DNA of 20,767 nt from Candidatus Zixiibacteriota bacterium (lineage in GTDB: Bacteria > Zixibacteria > MSB-5A5 > GN15 > FEB-12). Below the pieces are notes generated by a model. That model saw only the letters and a list, made by a program, of their open reading frames with translations, was not told the DNA's origin and did not search any database. The translations under genes were made by a program, and so were the position numbers. Position 1 is the first letter of the stretch. Each line of letters starts with the position of its first letter. The stretch covers positions 1 to 20,767 of the forward strand of contig JAUXBO010000008.1 in the NCBI GenBank assembly GCA_030619345.1, written 5' to 3'. Shown in pieces: positions 13,223-20,767 of this stretch.

Positions 13223-14128
13223 TCAAATTTTGAAGGTTAAACTAAAAAGGTGTGAAGTTCCAAGATTATGCGAATACGGAACAAAGCCGTAGTCGACTGT
13301 TACCGAGCGATGAATGAACGAAGCTCCCGCCGTAAAGTTCTTAGTGTCATAACCGAGCATATATCCGGCACGCAGATCAAACAGTCGATGAATATGCGCC
13401 TGAGCTCCGAGATGTGCATGAAATTTGTCATCGAGAATCACGATATCGGCAGCAGTTTCATATTTGTTGATCCGATACACTCCACCCGCGCGGTATGTGG
13501 TTGGCAGGTTGATATCACGTGAACCTACGTGGCCGGATTTTTCCAGTTGGAAACTCGATCCGAGATTGGTGATTGAAGCGCCGATCTCTTTGGATTCATC
13601 AATCTGGTACTGCATGCCCAGATCAACATTAAAGGCCGAGCCGCGCCAGGCCTCGATCTTCTCAAGAAACCAGCCCATTGCGATTCCGACCGATAATTTT
13701 GGACTCGCTTGATAAGCAAGGCCGGACTTGATGGAGATGTCGTGCGCTTCAAAAAGAGCATCGGGAACTGATGTTGGAGTGGTGCGTGCTTCGAGATCAT
13801 CGACCCCGGCCACACGAATGCCTCCGTGCAAGTGCCAGTTTGGACTTAGCCCGGCGGCAAAAAAACCGGATTCAATCCTGATATTCTCCCAATAGCTGGT
13901 ATGGCCAAAGGTAACGCTGAATTCTTCGATACCGGCTGCTGCGGCCGGGTTGTATGCGACTGCATCCGGCGTAGAATTTTGTGTAACGTAGGCGCCGCCA
14001 AATCCGGATGCACGTGCGCCATGTTCAACTTTCATCAGCGCGAGACCGTCAACCGCCTCGTTCTGTGCCACCGCACCGGTGGACAGAGTGGCTGACAGCA
14101 ATAACAGGTATGTAATCTTGCGTATCAT
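13223..14128 (-). CDS. PorV/PorQ-family outer-membrane beta-barrel protein (second copy)
   Basis: A 301-aa exported barrel with a signal peptide at residues 1-21 ('LSTGAVAQ'). The family hallmark near the mature N-terminus is 'VEHGARASGFGGAYVTQN' followed by 'AVAYNPAAAAGIE'; amphipathic beta strands continue to the end. PorV/PorQ proteins belong to the FadL-like barrels, and in Bacteroidetes PorV serves the type IX secretion attachment complex. A role with the upstream propeller is inferred from context. Its ATG overlaps the stop of the upstream barrel gene by one base (TAATG), so translation is coupled. It shares only the fold and N-terminal motif with its neighbour, so it is an old duplication. 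The C-terminal strand ends in Ile rather than the aromatic residue usual for outer-membrane assembly. Confidence 0.82.
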   Translation of the reverse strand: MIRKITYLLLLSATLSTGAVAQNEAVDGLALMKVEHGARASGFGGAYVTQNSTPDAVAYNPAAAAGIEEFSVTFGHTSYWENIRIESGFFAAGLSPNWHLHGGIRVAGVDDLEARTTPTSVPDALFEAHDISIKSGLAYQASPKLSVGIAMGWFLEKIEAWRGSAFNVDLGMQYQIDESKEIGASITNLGSSFQLEKSGHVGSRDINLPTTYRAGGVYRINKYETAADIVILDDKFHAHLGAQAHIHRLFDLRAGYMLGYDTKNFTAGASFIHRSVTVDYGFVPYSHNLGTSHLFSLTFKI

Positions 14129-15111
14129 TAGAATAACAGGTCGAACGAGAAAATATGTTCGGACCCTTCTCCTACCTTATCAGTTGAGAAGCCGTAGTCG
14201 ATGGCCAGCCCCTTGCCACCCATCTTGATCAAGTATCCGGTCCCAGCCGTAAAACTGCCATCCGATACTCCGGTTCTGATTGCAAACTCGGGATACACAA
14301 AATACTCGGTACCAGCGTGGAGCCTGAAACTCTGTTCACTGTTTTTCACCAGATCGGAGGCGAGTACCAGTTTGCGATTCATGAATCTTGCCGAACCTGA
14401 CAAAGCAAATTCTAGTGGAATTTTATCATCCTGAATAACTCCGATATTACCGGCGATATCACCGGTATCCCAGCGGTAGGTGGAACTCAGGTTCTTAACG
14501 GTTAGTCCAAAACGTATATCCTGGACTGACATTGTTTCTCGTTTTTCGCGGTCAAACAGGTAACTTGCATACAGTACCACGCCGAGGTCGACTCCGACCG
14601 CAAAGGTGTTGAGCTCTCCCAGTTCAGAATGGAGATAGGACATCTTGGCCCCGGCCGATAGAATATTTTCAAATCGTTTGGCGAAGACGATCCCTATTGC
14701 ATGGTTATTGGCGCTTATCTCGCTACCCAGCAGGTCACCGTCTTTGTTCCTCGCTGCCACCGCGCCCGATCCGGAAAAGAGCCAGTTAACTCCAATCACC
14801 GCTCCCTTTGCAGTCGGAAACAAAGCGGTGATGTAGCCAAGCGAGCGATCAAGTTGCATCACCCGATAGGAACTGGAGAAGATTGGGGCCGCCAACGAGG
14901 CTACCCCGGCTGGATTGTAGAGCGGACCGGCGCCGTCATCGGAGATTGATCGATAGGCTCCACCCAGGGCGGCCGGTCGGGCACCGACTGGAACTTGCAT
15001 AAATGAACCGGCGTAACCGCCATCTCCCTCCTCGGCCATAACCGGACTAAACCATAGCACAGTAGATAAAGTCATAATGCTTATGATAAAACGCAACTTG
15101 TTACTCCTCAT
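14128..15111 (-). CDS. PorV/PorQ-family outer-membrane beta-barrel protein (first copy)
   Basis: A 327-aa barrel. I start it at ATG 15111, not the in-frame upstream codon at 15135, because this ATG overlaps the propeller stop as ATGA and begins a proper signal peptide ('MRSNKLRFIISIMTLSTVLW', cleavage near 'VMA-EEG'). The mature N-terminus has the family motif 'VPVGARPAALGGAYRSISDD' and 'LYNPAGVASL'. Beta strands with alternating pattern follow, and the last strand 'EHIFSFDLLF' ends in Phe, a normal beta-signal for outer-membrane assembly. It is coupled to genes on both sides. Function within the family varies (type IX secretion shuttle, hydrophobic transport), so no substrate is proposed. 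Confidence 0.85.
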   Translation of the reverse strand: MRSNKLRFIISIMTLSTVLWFSPVMAEEGDGGYAGSFMQVPVGARPAALGGAYRSISDDGAGPLYNPAGVASLAAPIFSSSYRVMQLDRSLGYITALFPTAKGAVIGVNWLFSGSGAVAARNKDGDLLGSEISANNHAIGIVFAKRFENILSAGAKMSYLHSELGELNTFAVGVDLGVVLYASYLFDREKRETMSVQDIRFGLTVKNLSSTYRWDTGDIAGNIGVIQDDKIPLEFALSGSARFMNRKLVLASDLVKNSEQSFRLHAGTEYFVYPEFAIRTGVSDGSFTAGTGYLIKMGGKGLAIDYGFSTDKVGEGSEHIFSFDLLF

Positions 15112-17735
15112 GGCATCACCGCCAATTTTCCCCACCGCTCTTCGCCGGTGGAATAGCTAACCTTGAAGTAGTAAACGCCGACTGCAACATCGTCCCCCTT
15201 ACCGTTCTTGCCATCCCATACGGCTCGTCCCGTTCCACTGGTGGGATAAATTCCAGCCGCGTAGGGTTGGTTATCAATCACTCTTCGCACAAGATTCATA
15301 GCGAAGTCATAAATCTCCAAAGTTACGTCGGCATCCTTCTCAACATTGAAGTGGAAATCGAGCGCGTAGTCCGAAGTATGACTGTAAGGCACCGGGAAAG
15401 CATAGACCTGATCTGCGGGAGTATCGGTGTCAGTCACAAAAAATGTTTTGTCTACCAGAAGTGTCGTTAGATCGACTCTGACGACGCGGTCATCGGTTGC
15501 AACCCAAAGCCAGTTGCCTTCTACAGCAACACCATAAACAGCAACACCCGGCAGGATTTGTTCAACACCATTCTCATTTACAAAATCCAGCGTGTCCCAA
15601 TTCATTCTCTCGCCGGTCGAGTTGTATATCAAACCGCCATTGGTGGCCGCAAAAACGGTGCTGTCGTGAAAGGCAAAGTTCCAGGCAAAACCGTCGTCAT
15701 AAAAAAGTTCAAATGAACGCAACAGGATTACGTTACTATCCAAACCGTTGAGGTCATCGACCCAACCGAGTGTATCCAGAATACCGCGGCTGATTCCAAA
15801 ACCGAGGGTATCGGCACCACGACCGGTCGGACGAGTGGAGATCCAGACTACGTCTGATCCCGATGGAAAATGCTGCAGCTCCATCGCCGGGACCCAGTTG
15901 GATGAAAAACCAACCGTACCGCGAATATTCAGATATGAATTGCTGACTGAGTATAAGAAAGATGAGTCCGGCTTGAAGGGATCAAGATTCGGTCTCAGAA
16001 TATCGTATGATGCCCCGGCATCGGTTGAAAATGCAAATCCATTCTTAGTCCCGAAATAGATTATGGAATCCGATATCGCCACGGTTGTAACGGTATCGAT
16101 GTGCAGAGAATCGGTCACATATCCAGGTAAGCTACTGAACACCGGGTAGTAGTCGTTGTCACCATCAAAAACGGTCGAGCTCGAGACGGTCTTGAAATTC
16201 CAGATACCTTTTCCACCCACCAGAAAAACCTCATTCTCTTTGATGCCAACATCATAGATTAGTGAATCGACAAGAAAGCGCTGCCAGAGGGCGGACGTGC
16301 CTATTGAGTCAAGATGATAACGACCAACGAACGGATGGCCCAACGGAGTATTTGGATGGTTGACCGTCCAGATAATATTCGAATCAATAATCGAACCGCT
16401 TGTGTCTAGAAACTGCTGTATTTCGACATCGATGATTTTTGATGAAGTTGAGTCGTCTTCGTTAAAGCTCTCAAAAGTAGTGGCAACAATGGCTCCCGCG
16501 GGATCAAAATTCAGAATCACAAGTCCGGTATCAGTTCCAATGAGCAAAGTGTCATCTAAGACGGCAAGCGCATGGCCGCCTTCGCCGAATATAGATGTGA
16601 ACGAGGTACTGGTGTCTGATGTCACGAGAATTGAGTCCTCGCTGGCAGCATACAGACGACCTCCCGTTTCATTAAAGGCAAAATCTGTTATGGGTGAGCC
16701 ACTCCAACTGATTGTATTAGAAGAGGAATCGCCGTTGTTGCCGGAGATTGACAGCGCCGCACTAACAGTGGATGTATCTGAGGTCGCGATAAAAAGGCTG
16801 TCTCCAAGTTTGTAAACGGCTGTTACTGAATTGTACGGAAACGAAGCAGGGTCGTCTGAGAAGCGGGAGAGATACGGTCCGCCATGCGGTCGATTGAAGT
16901 TACGATGATGCGCCAATCCACGTGTGAGGCCATTGTCACCGCCAATAAAGACATAGTTTGAATCAGTCCCTGCGCAGGATAGACAAAAGGCTATATCATT
17001 GATATATCGCGACTGTGGCTTCACATGCCGGTCGGCAAAAATCATCTTGTATAGTCCACCGGCGGTGCCGGTCCAGAGATAAATCGAATCATCCCAGGGC
17101 GTCAAGGGATCAAAGTGCGAAGTATCAATACTGCAGGAGAATTGCCGATTCGGAAATGAAATCTCAACGAGCCCGAGGTGGCCATCGTAGTAATTGGTGG
17201 AGTCAGCTACGCTGGCAAACATTCGCCGCCAGCTATTGCCACCGTCACGCGAGGCGAGCAATCCGCCAGCAAAGGCACTGGCTACCACCCAATCGGCATG
17301 ACCGGAAATATCATACACAGTTCGTTCACCGCCTGTTGCGTATGGTATGTCGAAGGCTTCAAAATCAACCAGCGTCCAGTTATCACCGGTATCGTCGGTG
17401 AACTGAAGGCCGTCCGACAGACTTACACTCTCCCCCGCAATAATCCCGGTATGTCCGCTGGCAACCCATATCCGGCTGCCAACCGAGAACATGGCCGAGA
17501 TATTGTTGCTCTCCAGACCGTTTTGACTATCGTATCGCAGCCAGGTAATTCCGTTGTCGGGCGTGAAGTTTACGCCCTCATCAGTAGCCAGCCAGATTGA
17601 TCCCTGATGATTCAACAGATCGATGGAGACGTTACTGGTATAGACGGTATCGGGGGGAACTTCGGTCGCCTTGTTGTCGCCAAATACGACGGGCGCCAGA
17701 GAGAAGAGAAAAACCAAAAGAATTTTTCGGGTCAC
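15108..17735 (-). CDS. Large secreted beta-propeller with C-terminal FlgD-like/sorting-type Ig domain
   Basis: I start this at GTG 17735, with GGAG six bases upstream and a signal peptide directly after ('VTRKILLVFLFSLAPVVFGD'); a GTG at 17777 is in frame but would add a poor N-terminus. The 875-aa product has many propeller-type blades: 'GSIWLATDEGVNFTPDNGIT', 'SRIWVASGHTGI', 'GGLLASRDGGNSWRRMF', 'LWTGTAGGLYKMIF', 'NYVFIGGDNGLTRG', 'IIYFGTKNGFAFSTDAGAS', 'WLWVATDDRVVRVDL'. The last 100 residues, from 'YAFPVPYSHTS' to 'GVYYFKVSYSTGEERWGKLA', form an FlgD-like Ig domain, typical of surface proteins sorted by type IX-like routes. It leads a coupled set with two PorV/PorQ barrels. An extracellular surface location is likely; ligand unknown. 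Confidence 0.8.
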   Translation of the reverse strand: MTRKILLVFLFSLAPVVFGDNKATEVPPDTVYTSNVSIDLLNHQGSIWLATDEGVNFTPDNGITWLRYDSQNGLESNNISAMFSVGSRIWVASGHTGIIAGESVSLSDGLQFTDDTGDNWTLVDFEAFDIPYATGGERTVYDISGHADWVVASAFAGGLLASRDGGNSWRRMFASVADSTNYYDGHLGLVEISFPNRQFSCSIDTSHFDPLTPWDDSIYLWTGTAGGLYKMIFADRHVKPQSRYINDIAFCLSCAGTDSNYVFIGGDNGLTRGLAHHRNFNRPHGGPYLSRFSDDPASFPYNSVTAVYKLGDSLFIATSDTSTVSAALSISGNNGDSSSNTISWSGSPITDFAFNETGGRLYAASEDSILVTSDTSTSFTSIFGEGGHALAVLDDTLLIGTDTGLVILNFDPAGAIVATTFESFNEDDSTSSKIIDVEIQQFLDTSGSIIDSNIIWTVNHPNTPLGHPFVGRYHLDSIGTSALWQRFLVDSLIYDVGIKENEVFLVGGKGIWNFKTVSSSTVFDGDNDYYPVFSSLPGYVTDSLHIDTVTTVAISDSIIYFGTKNGFAFSTDAGASYDILRPNLDPFKPDSSFLYSVSNSYLNIRGTVGFSSNWVPAMELQHFPSGSDVVWISTRPTGRGADTLGFGISRGILDTLGWVDDLNGLDSNVILLRSFELFYDDGFAWNFAFHDSTVFAATNGGLIYNSTGERMNWDTLDFVNENGVEQILPGVAVYGVAVEGNWLWVATDDRVVRVDLTTLLVDKTFFVTDTDTPADQVYAFPVPYSHTSDYALDFHFNVEKDADVTLEIYDFAMNLVRRVIDNQPYAAGIYPTSGTGRAVWDGKNGKGDDVAVGVYYFKVSYSTGEERWGKLAVMP

Positions 17736-17792
17736 ACAGTTCTCCAACAAAATAGCCGTACGTCCTTTTTGAAGCACGGCGGTTAGATTTCA

Positions 17793-17821
17793 TCCGATTG
17801 CAACACTCCGCAGGCATCGGA
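17793..17821 (-). other. Hairpin in the predicted 5' leader of the propeller mRNA
   Basis: TCCGAT (17793-17798) and ATCGGA (17816-17821) form a 6-bp stem with an internal TGC/GCA pairing possible. It lies within the roughly 93-nt leader expected from the promoter at 17835-17863. No known riboswitch class was recognised. Confidence 0.3.
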
Positions 17822-17834
17822 CTAAACAAACCGG

Positions 17835-17863
17835 ATAATAGTCAAAAAAGAAGGCTCAGGCAA
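17835..17863 (-). promoter_or_regulatory. Candidate promoter of the propeller-barrel-dehydrogenase operon
   Basis: On the - strand: TTGCCT (17863-17858), a 17-bp spacer, and TATTAT (17840-17835), the latter 5 of 6 to consensus. An 11-bp palindrome, GCCAATTTGGC (17864-17874), abuts the -35 and could be an activator or repressor site. Transcription would start near 17828. Confidence 0.42.
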
Positions 17864-17942
17864 GCCAATTTGGCCGCCGATTTAAGCGTCGCGAAGCCAG
17901 TCTAAGATTTTGTACTACAGGAGGATAAAAGAGTTCCGGGGA

Positions 17943-19484
17943 TTAGTCAATTAGCTGCTTTTCAAAGGTTATTGACTGCAATACCGAGTCGACATAGAAG
18001 TAATTCTCAAGTCTAAACGGGGCATAAATTATGCCAGCCGCGACGGGCACGAATTCCTCTTTCTCGACTTTTCCGCCGCCGAATTTTGTCAATCGTTCTC
18101 GGAAGGTGAGCAGGTTCATATACTTGACCCCTTCCCCCGGTGAGACTTCGATTGGGCTAAACCCTTTAGGGTTCCCCTCCAGTGGCTCAAACTCAAGCTT
18201 GGTCTGGGCAAATGACATTTTTCTCGCCAGACGAATGAGCGCGTCGTAGTTTGGCCCCCGAAAGGCCGGGACCACAATGCTGTCGGCGTTGTACATGCCG
18301 CCAAAAACGAAGCGGAGCTTTTTGACCTGTTCAGAAGCCAATTGGAATCTCCAAAACGGAAGTTGCTGGCAACCTGTCGGAAACTCACCCCGGCAGATCT
18401 GGATCGGTTCTAGCGGAAACTCAATTTGCTCAATCGCTTTGAGCTCGTGACAGTTGGTACAAATATAGATTGGAGACCTGGTGTCGGGCAGATCGGCGCC
18501 ACAGGTAGTGCAGCGGTGAAGCTCAATACGAAGATCACCAAATTCAAGTTCTGTCTCCTGCAGGGAATCGTCAACTCCATCTATCGAAATATCATTGGCC
18601 TTGCCAGTGCGAATGGTCCGGATGGCTGCCGCGCCTCTTCCCTTTTCAAAAGAGACAGCCAAGTTAGCAGCGGCCTTCGATGAGAAATGAATCTGGTCGG
18701 AATCATCCGGCGCAGGGCTATCATTAATCGGGTCATAGCAGTGGAGAACACGCGAAGAGAGGCCATCGACAACAAACCTCAAATAGTCGGAGCCGGAAAA
18801 AGAATCTACCAAGTAATACGGGAAGTAAATAACCGAATAGTCAGGATACAACATATCTGTCCGGTTGCGACCAAAGGCGGGCGAATCAAAATCACCAAGA
18901 CTCATAACAGCGTATACAATTCGATTCTTAATCTCCTCCCAGGACCGCTCGATCCCCATAGCACTGAACCCTTCCTGCTGGTTTTCGCGAGTAAACGGAA
19001 GAGCTTCGATAGTCTGGCTGCGCACACCCAGCGAATCGGGAACACCCGGCATTGACGCGCCAGAAGCAATAGTAACACTGTAGGGAGATATTCCAATTTC
19101 CGTTTTTTCGGACTGGCTGACTACTTCCGGACTGTCTTCTGACGCCACCTGCACAAGTCGCTCTTCGACCCTATTGCGCACTCTCAAAAGGAAGGCATCG
19201 ATTTTCCAATATGGATAATAGATTTTCTTATACTGAAGCGAGGAACCGGTCAGGGGACGATCCAGTTCTTTGAGATGCCGATCAATCGAGAATCGTATTT
19301 CTCGCTTTTTGGATCGAGCCGGAATCAGCCAGGCCGGAGGCAGGTCTGGCATCTTGATGCGAATAACAGAGTCACAATAGTCGCAGGTAAGGACAAAAAA
19401 ATCCGTATCAATAGTAAGACCTGCCCCACAGCCGGGACAGGTCACACTAACAAAAAAACCGCTCTTTTTATTTACTGTTGTCAT
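17943..19484 (-). CDS. Double zinc-ribbon protein of unknown function, partner of the SPFH protein
   Basis: A 513-aa protein with no assignable function. I start it at ATG 19484 (GGAAGGA just upstream), which overlaps the SPFH gene's end by 17 bp; a GTG at 19517 is less likely. An N-terminal zinc ribbon (C16, C19, C34, C37; 'CPGCGAGLTIDTDFFVLTCD') resembles TFIIB-type ribbons. A second ribbon lies at C325, C328, C342, C345 ('CTTCGADLPDTRSPIYICTN'). Between and after them are mixed alpha/beta regions with 'YYPYWKID' and 'IYFPYYLVDSF', aromatic motifs that look like repeated strands of one fold. There is no signal peptide or membrane helix. The gene order recalls B. subtilis ydjG-ydjI, where a zinc-ribbon protein accompanies an SPFH protein, but homology was not tested. 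Confidence 0.7.
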   Translation of the reverse strand: MTTVNKKSGFFVSVTCPGCGAGLTIDTDFFVLTCDYCDSVIRIKMPDLPPAWLIPARSKKREIRFSIDRHLKELDRPLTGSSLQYKKIYYPYWKIDAFLLRVRNRVEERLVQVASEDSPEVVSQSEKTEIGISPYSVTIASGASMPGVPDSLGVRSQTIEALPFTRENQQEGFSAMGIERSWEEIKNRIVYAVMSLGDFDSPAFGRNRTDMLYPDYSVIYFPYYLVDSFSGSDYLRFVVDGLSSRVLHCYDPINDSPAPDDSDQIHFSSKAAANLAVSFEKGRGAAAIRTIRTGKANDISIDGVDDSLQETELEFGDLRIELHRCTTCGADLPDTRSPIYICTNCHELKAIEQIEFPLEPIQICRGEFPTGCQQLPFWRFQLASEQVKKLRFVFGGMYNADSIVVPAFRGPNYDALIRLARKMSFAQTKLEFEPLEGNPKGFSPIEVSPGEGVKYMNLLTFRERLTKFGGGKVEKEEFVPVAAGIIYAPFRLENYFYVDSVLQSITFEKQLID

Positions 19485-20601
19485 CGTCCTTCCGGATCGA
19501 TTTACCACAGTCACCACAGAATTTAGAGCCCAGGACTAAATCAGAATTGCAGTGAGGACAAGTGACTTTACTGTCGAGCTTAAAACCACAAGAGGAACAG
19601 AATTTGGCGTCGACGGCTAACTCTGTCTGGCATTCAGGGCAGGCATTCTGAGCCACCATCTGGTGTCCACAGCGGTAGCAGAACCGCGACTGCTCCGGAG
19701 TATCTGTATGACAGGCGGGACAGGTGACAGTCGGCAGCGATTCCCGCTTGAGTTCAGTTTGATCGGGTGAGAACACTTTCTGCATCATACCCGGCATCAT
19801 GATTCCCACCCCGGCGGCCATGCCCAAACCGGCTCCGGCCTGTCCCGCTCCCGAAGAAGCGCCCATACCGCGGGCCATCTCAAATTTCATGAATTTGTCA
19901 ACATCTCCAACCGCTTCCATGCCCGAGCGATGGTCAATCATTTTGGAAACTTCTTCCGGTGGCGTAATGGACGAGATAAAGAAGTCGACCAGTTCCATAC
20001 CATATTTTGTAAACTCGTTGCTAACAACATCCTTAAAATCCTCGGCCAGTTCAGTGTATTGCGAAGGCAGATCAAGGATCGATTCCAGTTTTTCGCCCAG
20101 GAGATCGTTCATGCGGGCCACAATTACATCGCGAAGATAATCCTGAATGTCCCCGGTTGTATAACGCGACTGGCGACCAACGATGTTGTTCAGGAACAAC
20201 GATGGGTTTACAATTCGGACCGTGTAGGCACCAAAACCACGCAACCGGATAAGACCCAGTTTTTCATCCTTGAAAGTAACCGGATGTTTTGTTCCCCACT
20301 TCAGGTTCGTGAACACTTTCTGATTGATAAAATAGACTTCGGACCGGAAAGGAGAATTGAATCCAAAAGGAAAAGCCAGTAGACGAGTCAGAATCGGCAG
20401 GTTCAATGTCGACAGGGTGTGTCGACCGGTGCTGAAAACATCGGCGGCATGGCCATTCTTAAAAAATATGGCCGTCTGGCTGTCGCGTACAATCAACTGC
20501 GCACCCATCTTAATGTCGGCGGAACCTTCCTGGGGAATGCGAAAGATCATCTCATCCCCTGAAGGGTTCATCCATTCCAGAATTTCGATTAAAATAGACA
20601 T
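19468..20601 (-). CDS. SPFH-domain (YdjI-like) protein with three C-terminal zinc ribbons
   Basis: A 377-aa cytoplasmic or membrane-associated scaffold. Residues about 20-245 are an SPFH/band-7 domain of the YdjI 'virion core protein-like' type: 'QTAIFFKNGHAADVFSTGRH', 'TLNLPILTRLLAFPFGFNSP', 'RSEVYFINQKVFTNLKWGT', 'LRLRGFGAYTVRI'-type strands, and the helical 'YLRDVIVARMNDLLGE'. A Gly/Ala/Met-rich segment follows (about 249-276). Three zinc ribbons then repeat at an exact 27-residue period: C294/297/308/311, C321/324/335/338 and C348/351/362/365. The start at ATG 20601 has AGGGAGA upstream. The next gene overlaps its end by 17 bp. In Bacillus, YdjI is placed at the membrane with PspA; no PspA gene is in the window, though it could lie upstream. 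Confidence 0.85.
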   Translation of the reverse strand: MSILIEILEWMNPSGDEMIFRIPQEGSADIKMGAQLIVRDSQTAIFFKNGHAADVFSTGRHTLSTLNLPILTRLLAFPFGFNSPFRSEVYFINQKVFTNLKWGTKHPVTFKDEKLGLIRLRGFGAYTVRIVNPSLFLNNIVGRQSRYTTGDIQDYLRDVIVARMNDLLGEKLESILDLPSQYTELAEDFKDVVSNEFTKYGMELVDFFISSITPPEEVSKMIDHRSGMEAVGDVDKFMKFEMARGMGASSGAGQAGAGLGMAAGVGIMMPGMMQKVFSPDQTELKRESLPTVTCPACHTDTPEQSRFCYRCGHQMVAQNACPECQTELAVDAKFCSSCGFKLDSKVTCPHCNSDLVLGSKFCGDCGKSIRKDDDNSK

Positions 20602-20767
20602 ATTTCTCCCTGAGCTCTAAGTATAGAATTCGTTTCTTTTCCTCAATTTCGTCAAAAAACGCTTTTTCCTGAACCCCAAGAACTGTTTGTACGCTATAAG
20701 TATTAGATATAGCTAACCTGCCTGTTTATCTCGAACTTCAATATCGGGATAAATTATAGATTGACAC
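20602..20767. other. Upstream region of the SPFH gene, AT-rich, truncated by the window
   Basis: The 166 bp between the SPFH start and the window end hold no gene. On the - strand a TATAAT (20758-20753) has no visible -35 because the window ends. On the + strand a perfect TTGACA (20761-20766) could belong to a divergent promoter that reads out of the window. Confidence 0.3.

Noticed and set aside
13223..17735. Functional type IX secretion locus
   Set aside because: PorV/PorQ-like barrels and an FlgD-like tail are suggestive, but none of the core translocon genes is here, so only a possible link is stated.
17842..17866. Terminator for the zinc-ribbon gene (GGCT/AGCC stem plus TTCTTTTTT on the - strand)
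   Set aside because: The stem is only 4 bp and the stretch overlaps a better promoter candidate.
20753..20767. Divergent promoter pair at the right edge (TATAAT on the - strand, TTGACA on the + strand)
   Set aside because: The matching second elements fall outside the window, so neither can be supported beyond a note.

Overview
The window reads as a chromosomal segment of a Gram-negative, non-model bacterium. The evidence is a YbgF/CpoB-type TPR protein, a diacyl-lipoprotein signal, two PorV/PorQ-type outer-membrane barrels and a large secreted propeller with an FlgD-like C-terminal domain. PorV-like barrels, YCF48/BNR propellers and FlgD-like tails together are typical of the FCB superphylum. 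My best guess is a Zixibacteria-like candidate phylum or a close relative, but no rRNA or other phylogenetic marker is present to prove it. There are 19 protein-coding genes, no rRNA, tRNA or CRISPR array, and no insertion sequence with a transposase.

Left part (1-5690, + strand): the 3' end of a ybgF/cpoB-like gene; a GTG-started gene of unknown function with a terminator-shaped hairpin inside its first codons; a seven-bladed YCF48/BNR lipoprotein with an Asp/Thr/Ser/Ile-rich insert; ligA; and a four-helix haem-copper-oxidase-like membrane protein fused to two DUF1858-like domains, preceded by a close match to an FNR-type box.

Centre-left (5695-7224, - strand): a PhaR-type DNA-binding domain fused to a phasin-like helical tail, with a near-perfect palindrome sitting between its predicted -35 and -10 elements, and two orphan receiver-only response regulators in tandem.

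Centre (7411-11795, + strand): a compact operon smpB - amidase - murI - PD-(D/E)XK nuclease - rdgB with gaps of 8 to 29 nt. The nuclease resembles the PGN_0703 putative restriction endonucleases and is the odd gene among housekeeping ones. After rdgB, 286 bp hold an inverted pair of REP-like hairpins and a roughly 103-bp MITE-like palindromic element.

Right part (12082-20601, - strand): in transcription order, an SPFH-domain protein with three zinc ribbons at an exact 27-residue period, an overlapping double-zinc-ribbon protein of unknown function, a promoter region, then a translationally coupled set (875-aa propeller, two PorV/PorQ-like barrels by ATGA and TAATG overlaps) ending in an isocitrate/isopropylmalate-type dehydrogenase with a mixed NAD/NADP cofactor signature. 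The best candidates for an undescribed system are the SPFH/zinc-ribbon pair, the solitary cysteine-rich nuclease, and the propeller-barrel set.
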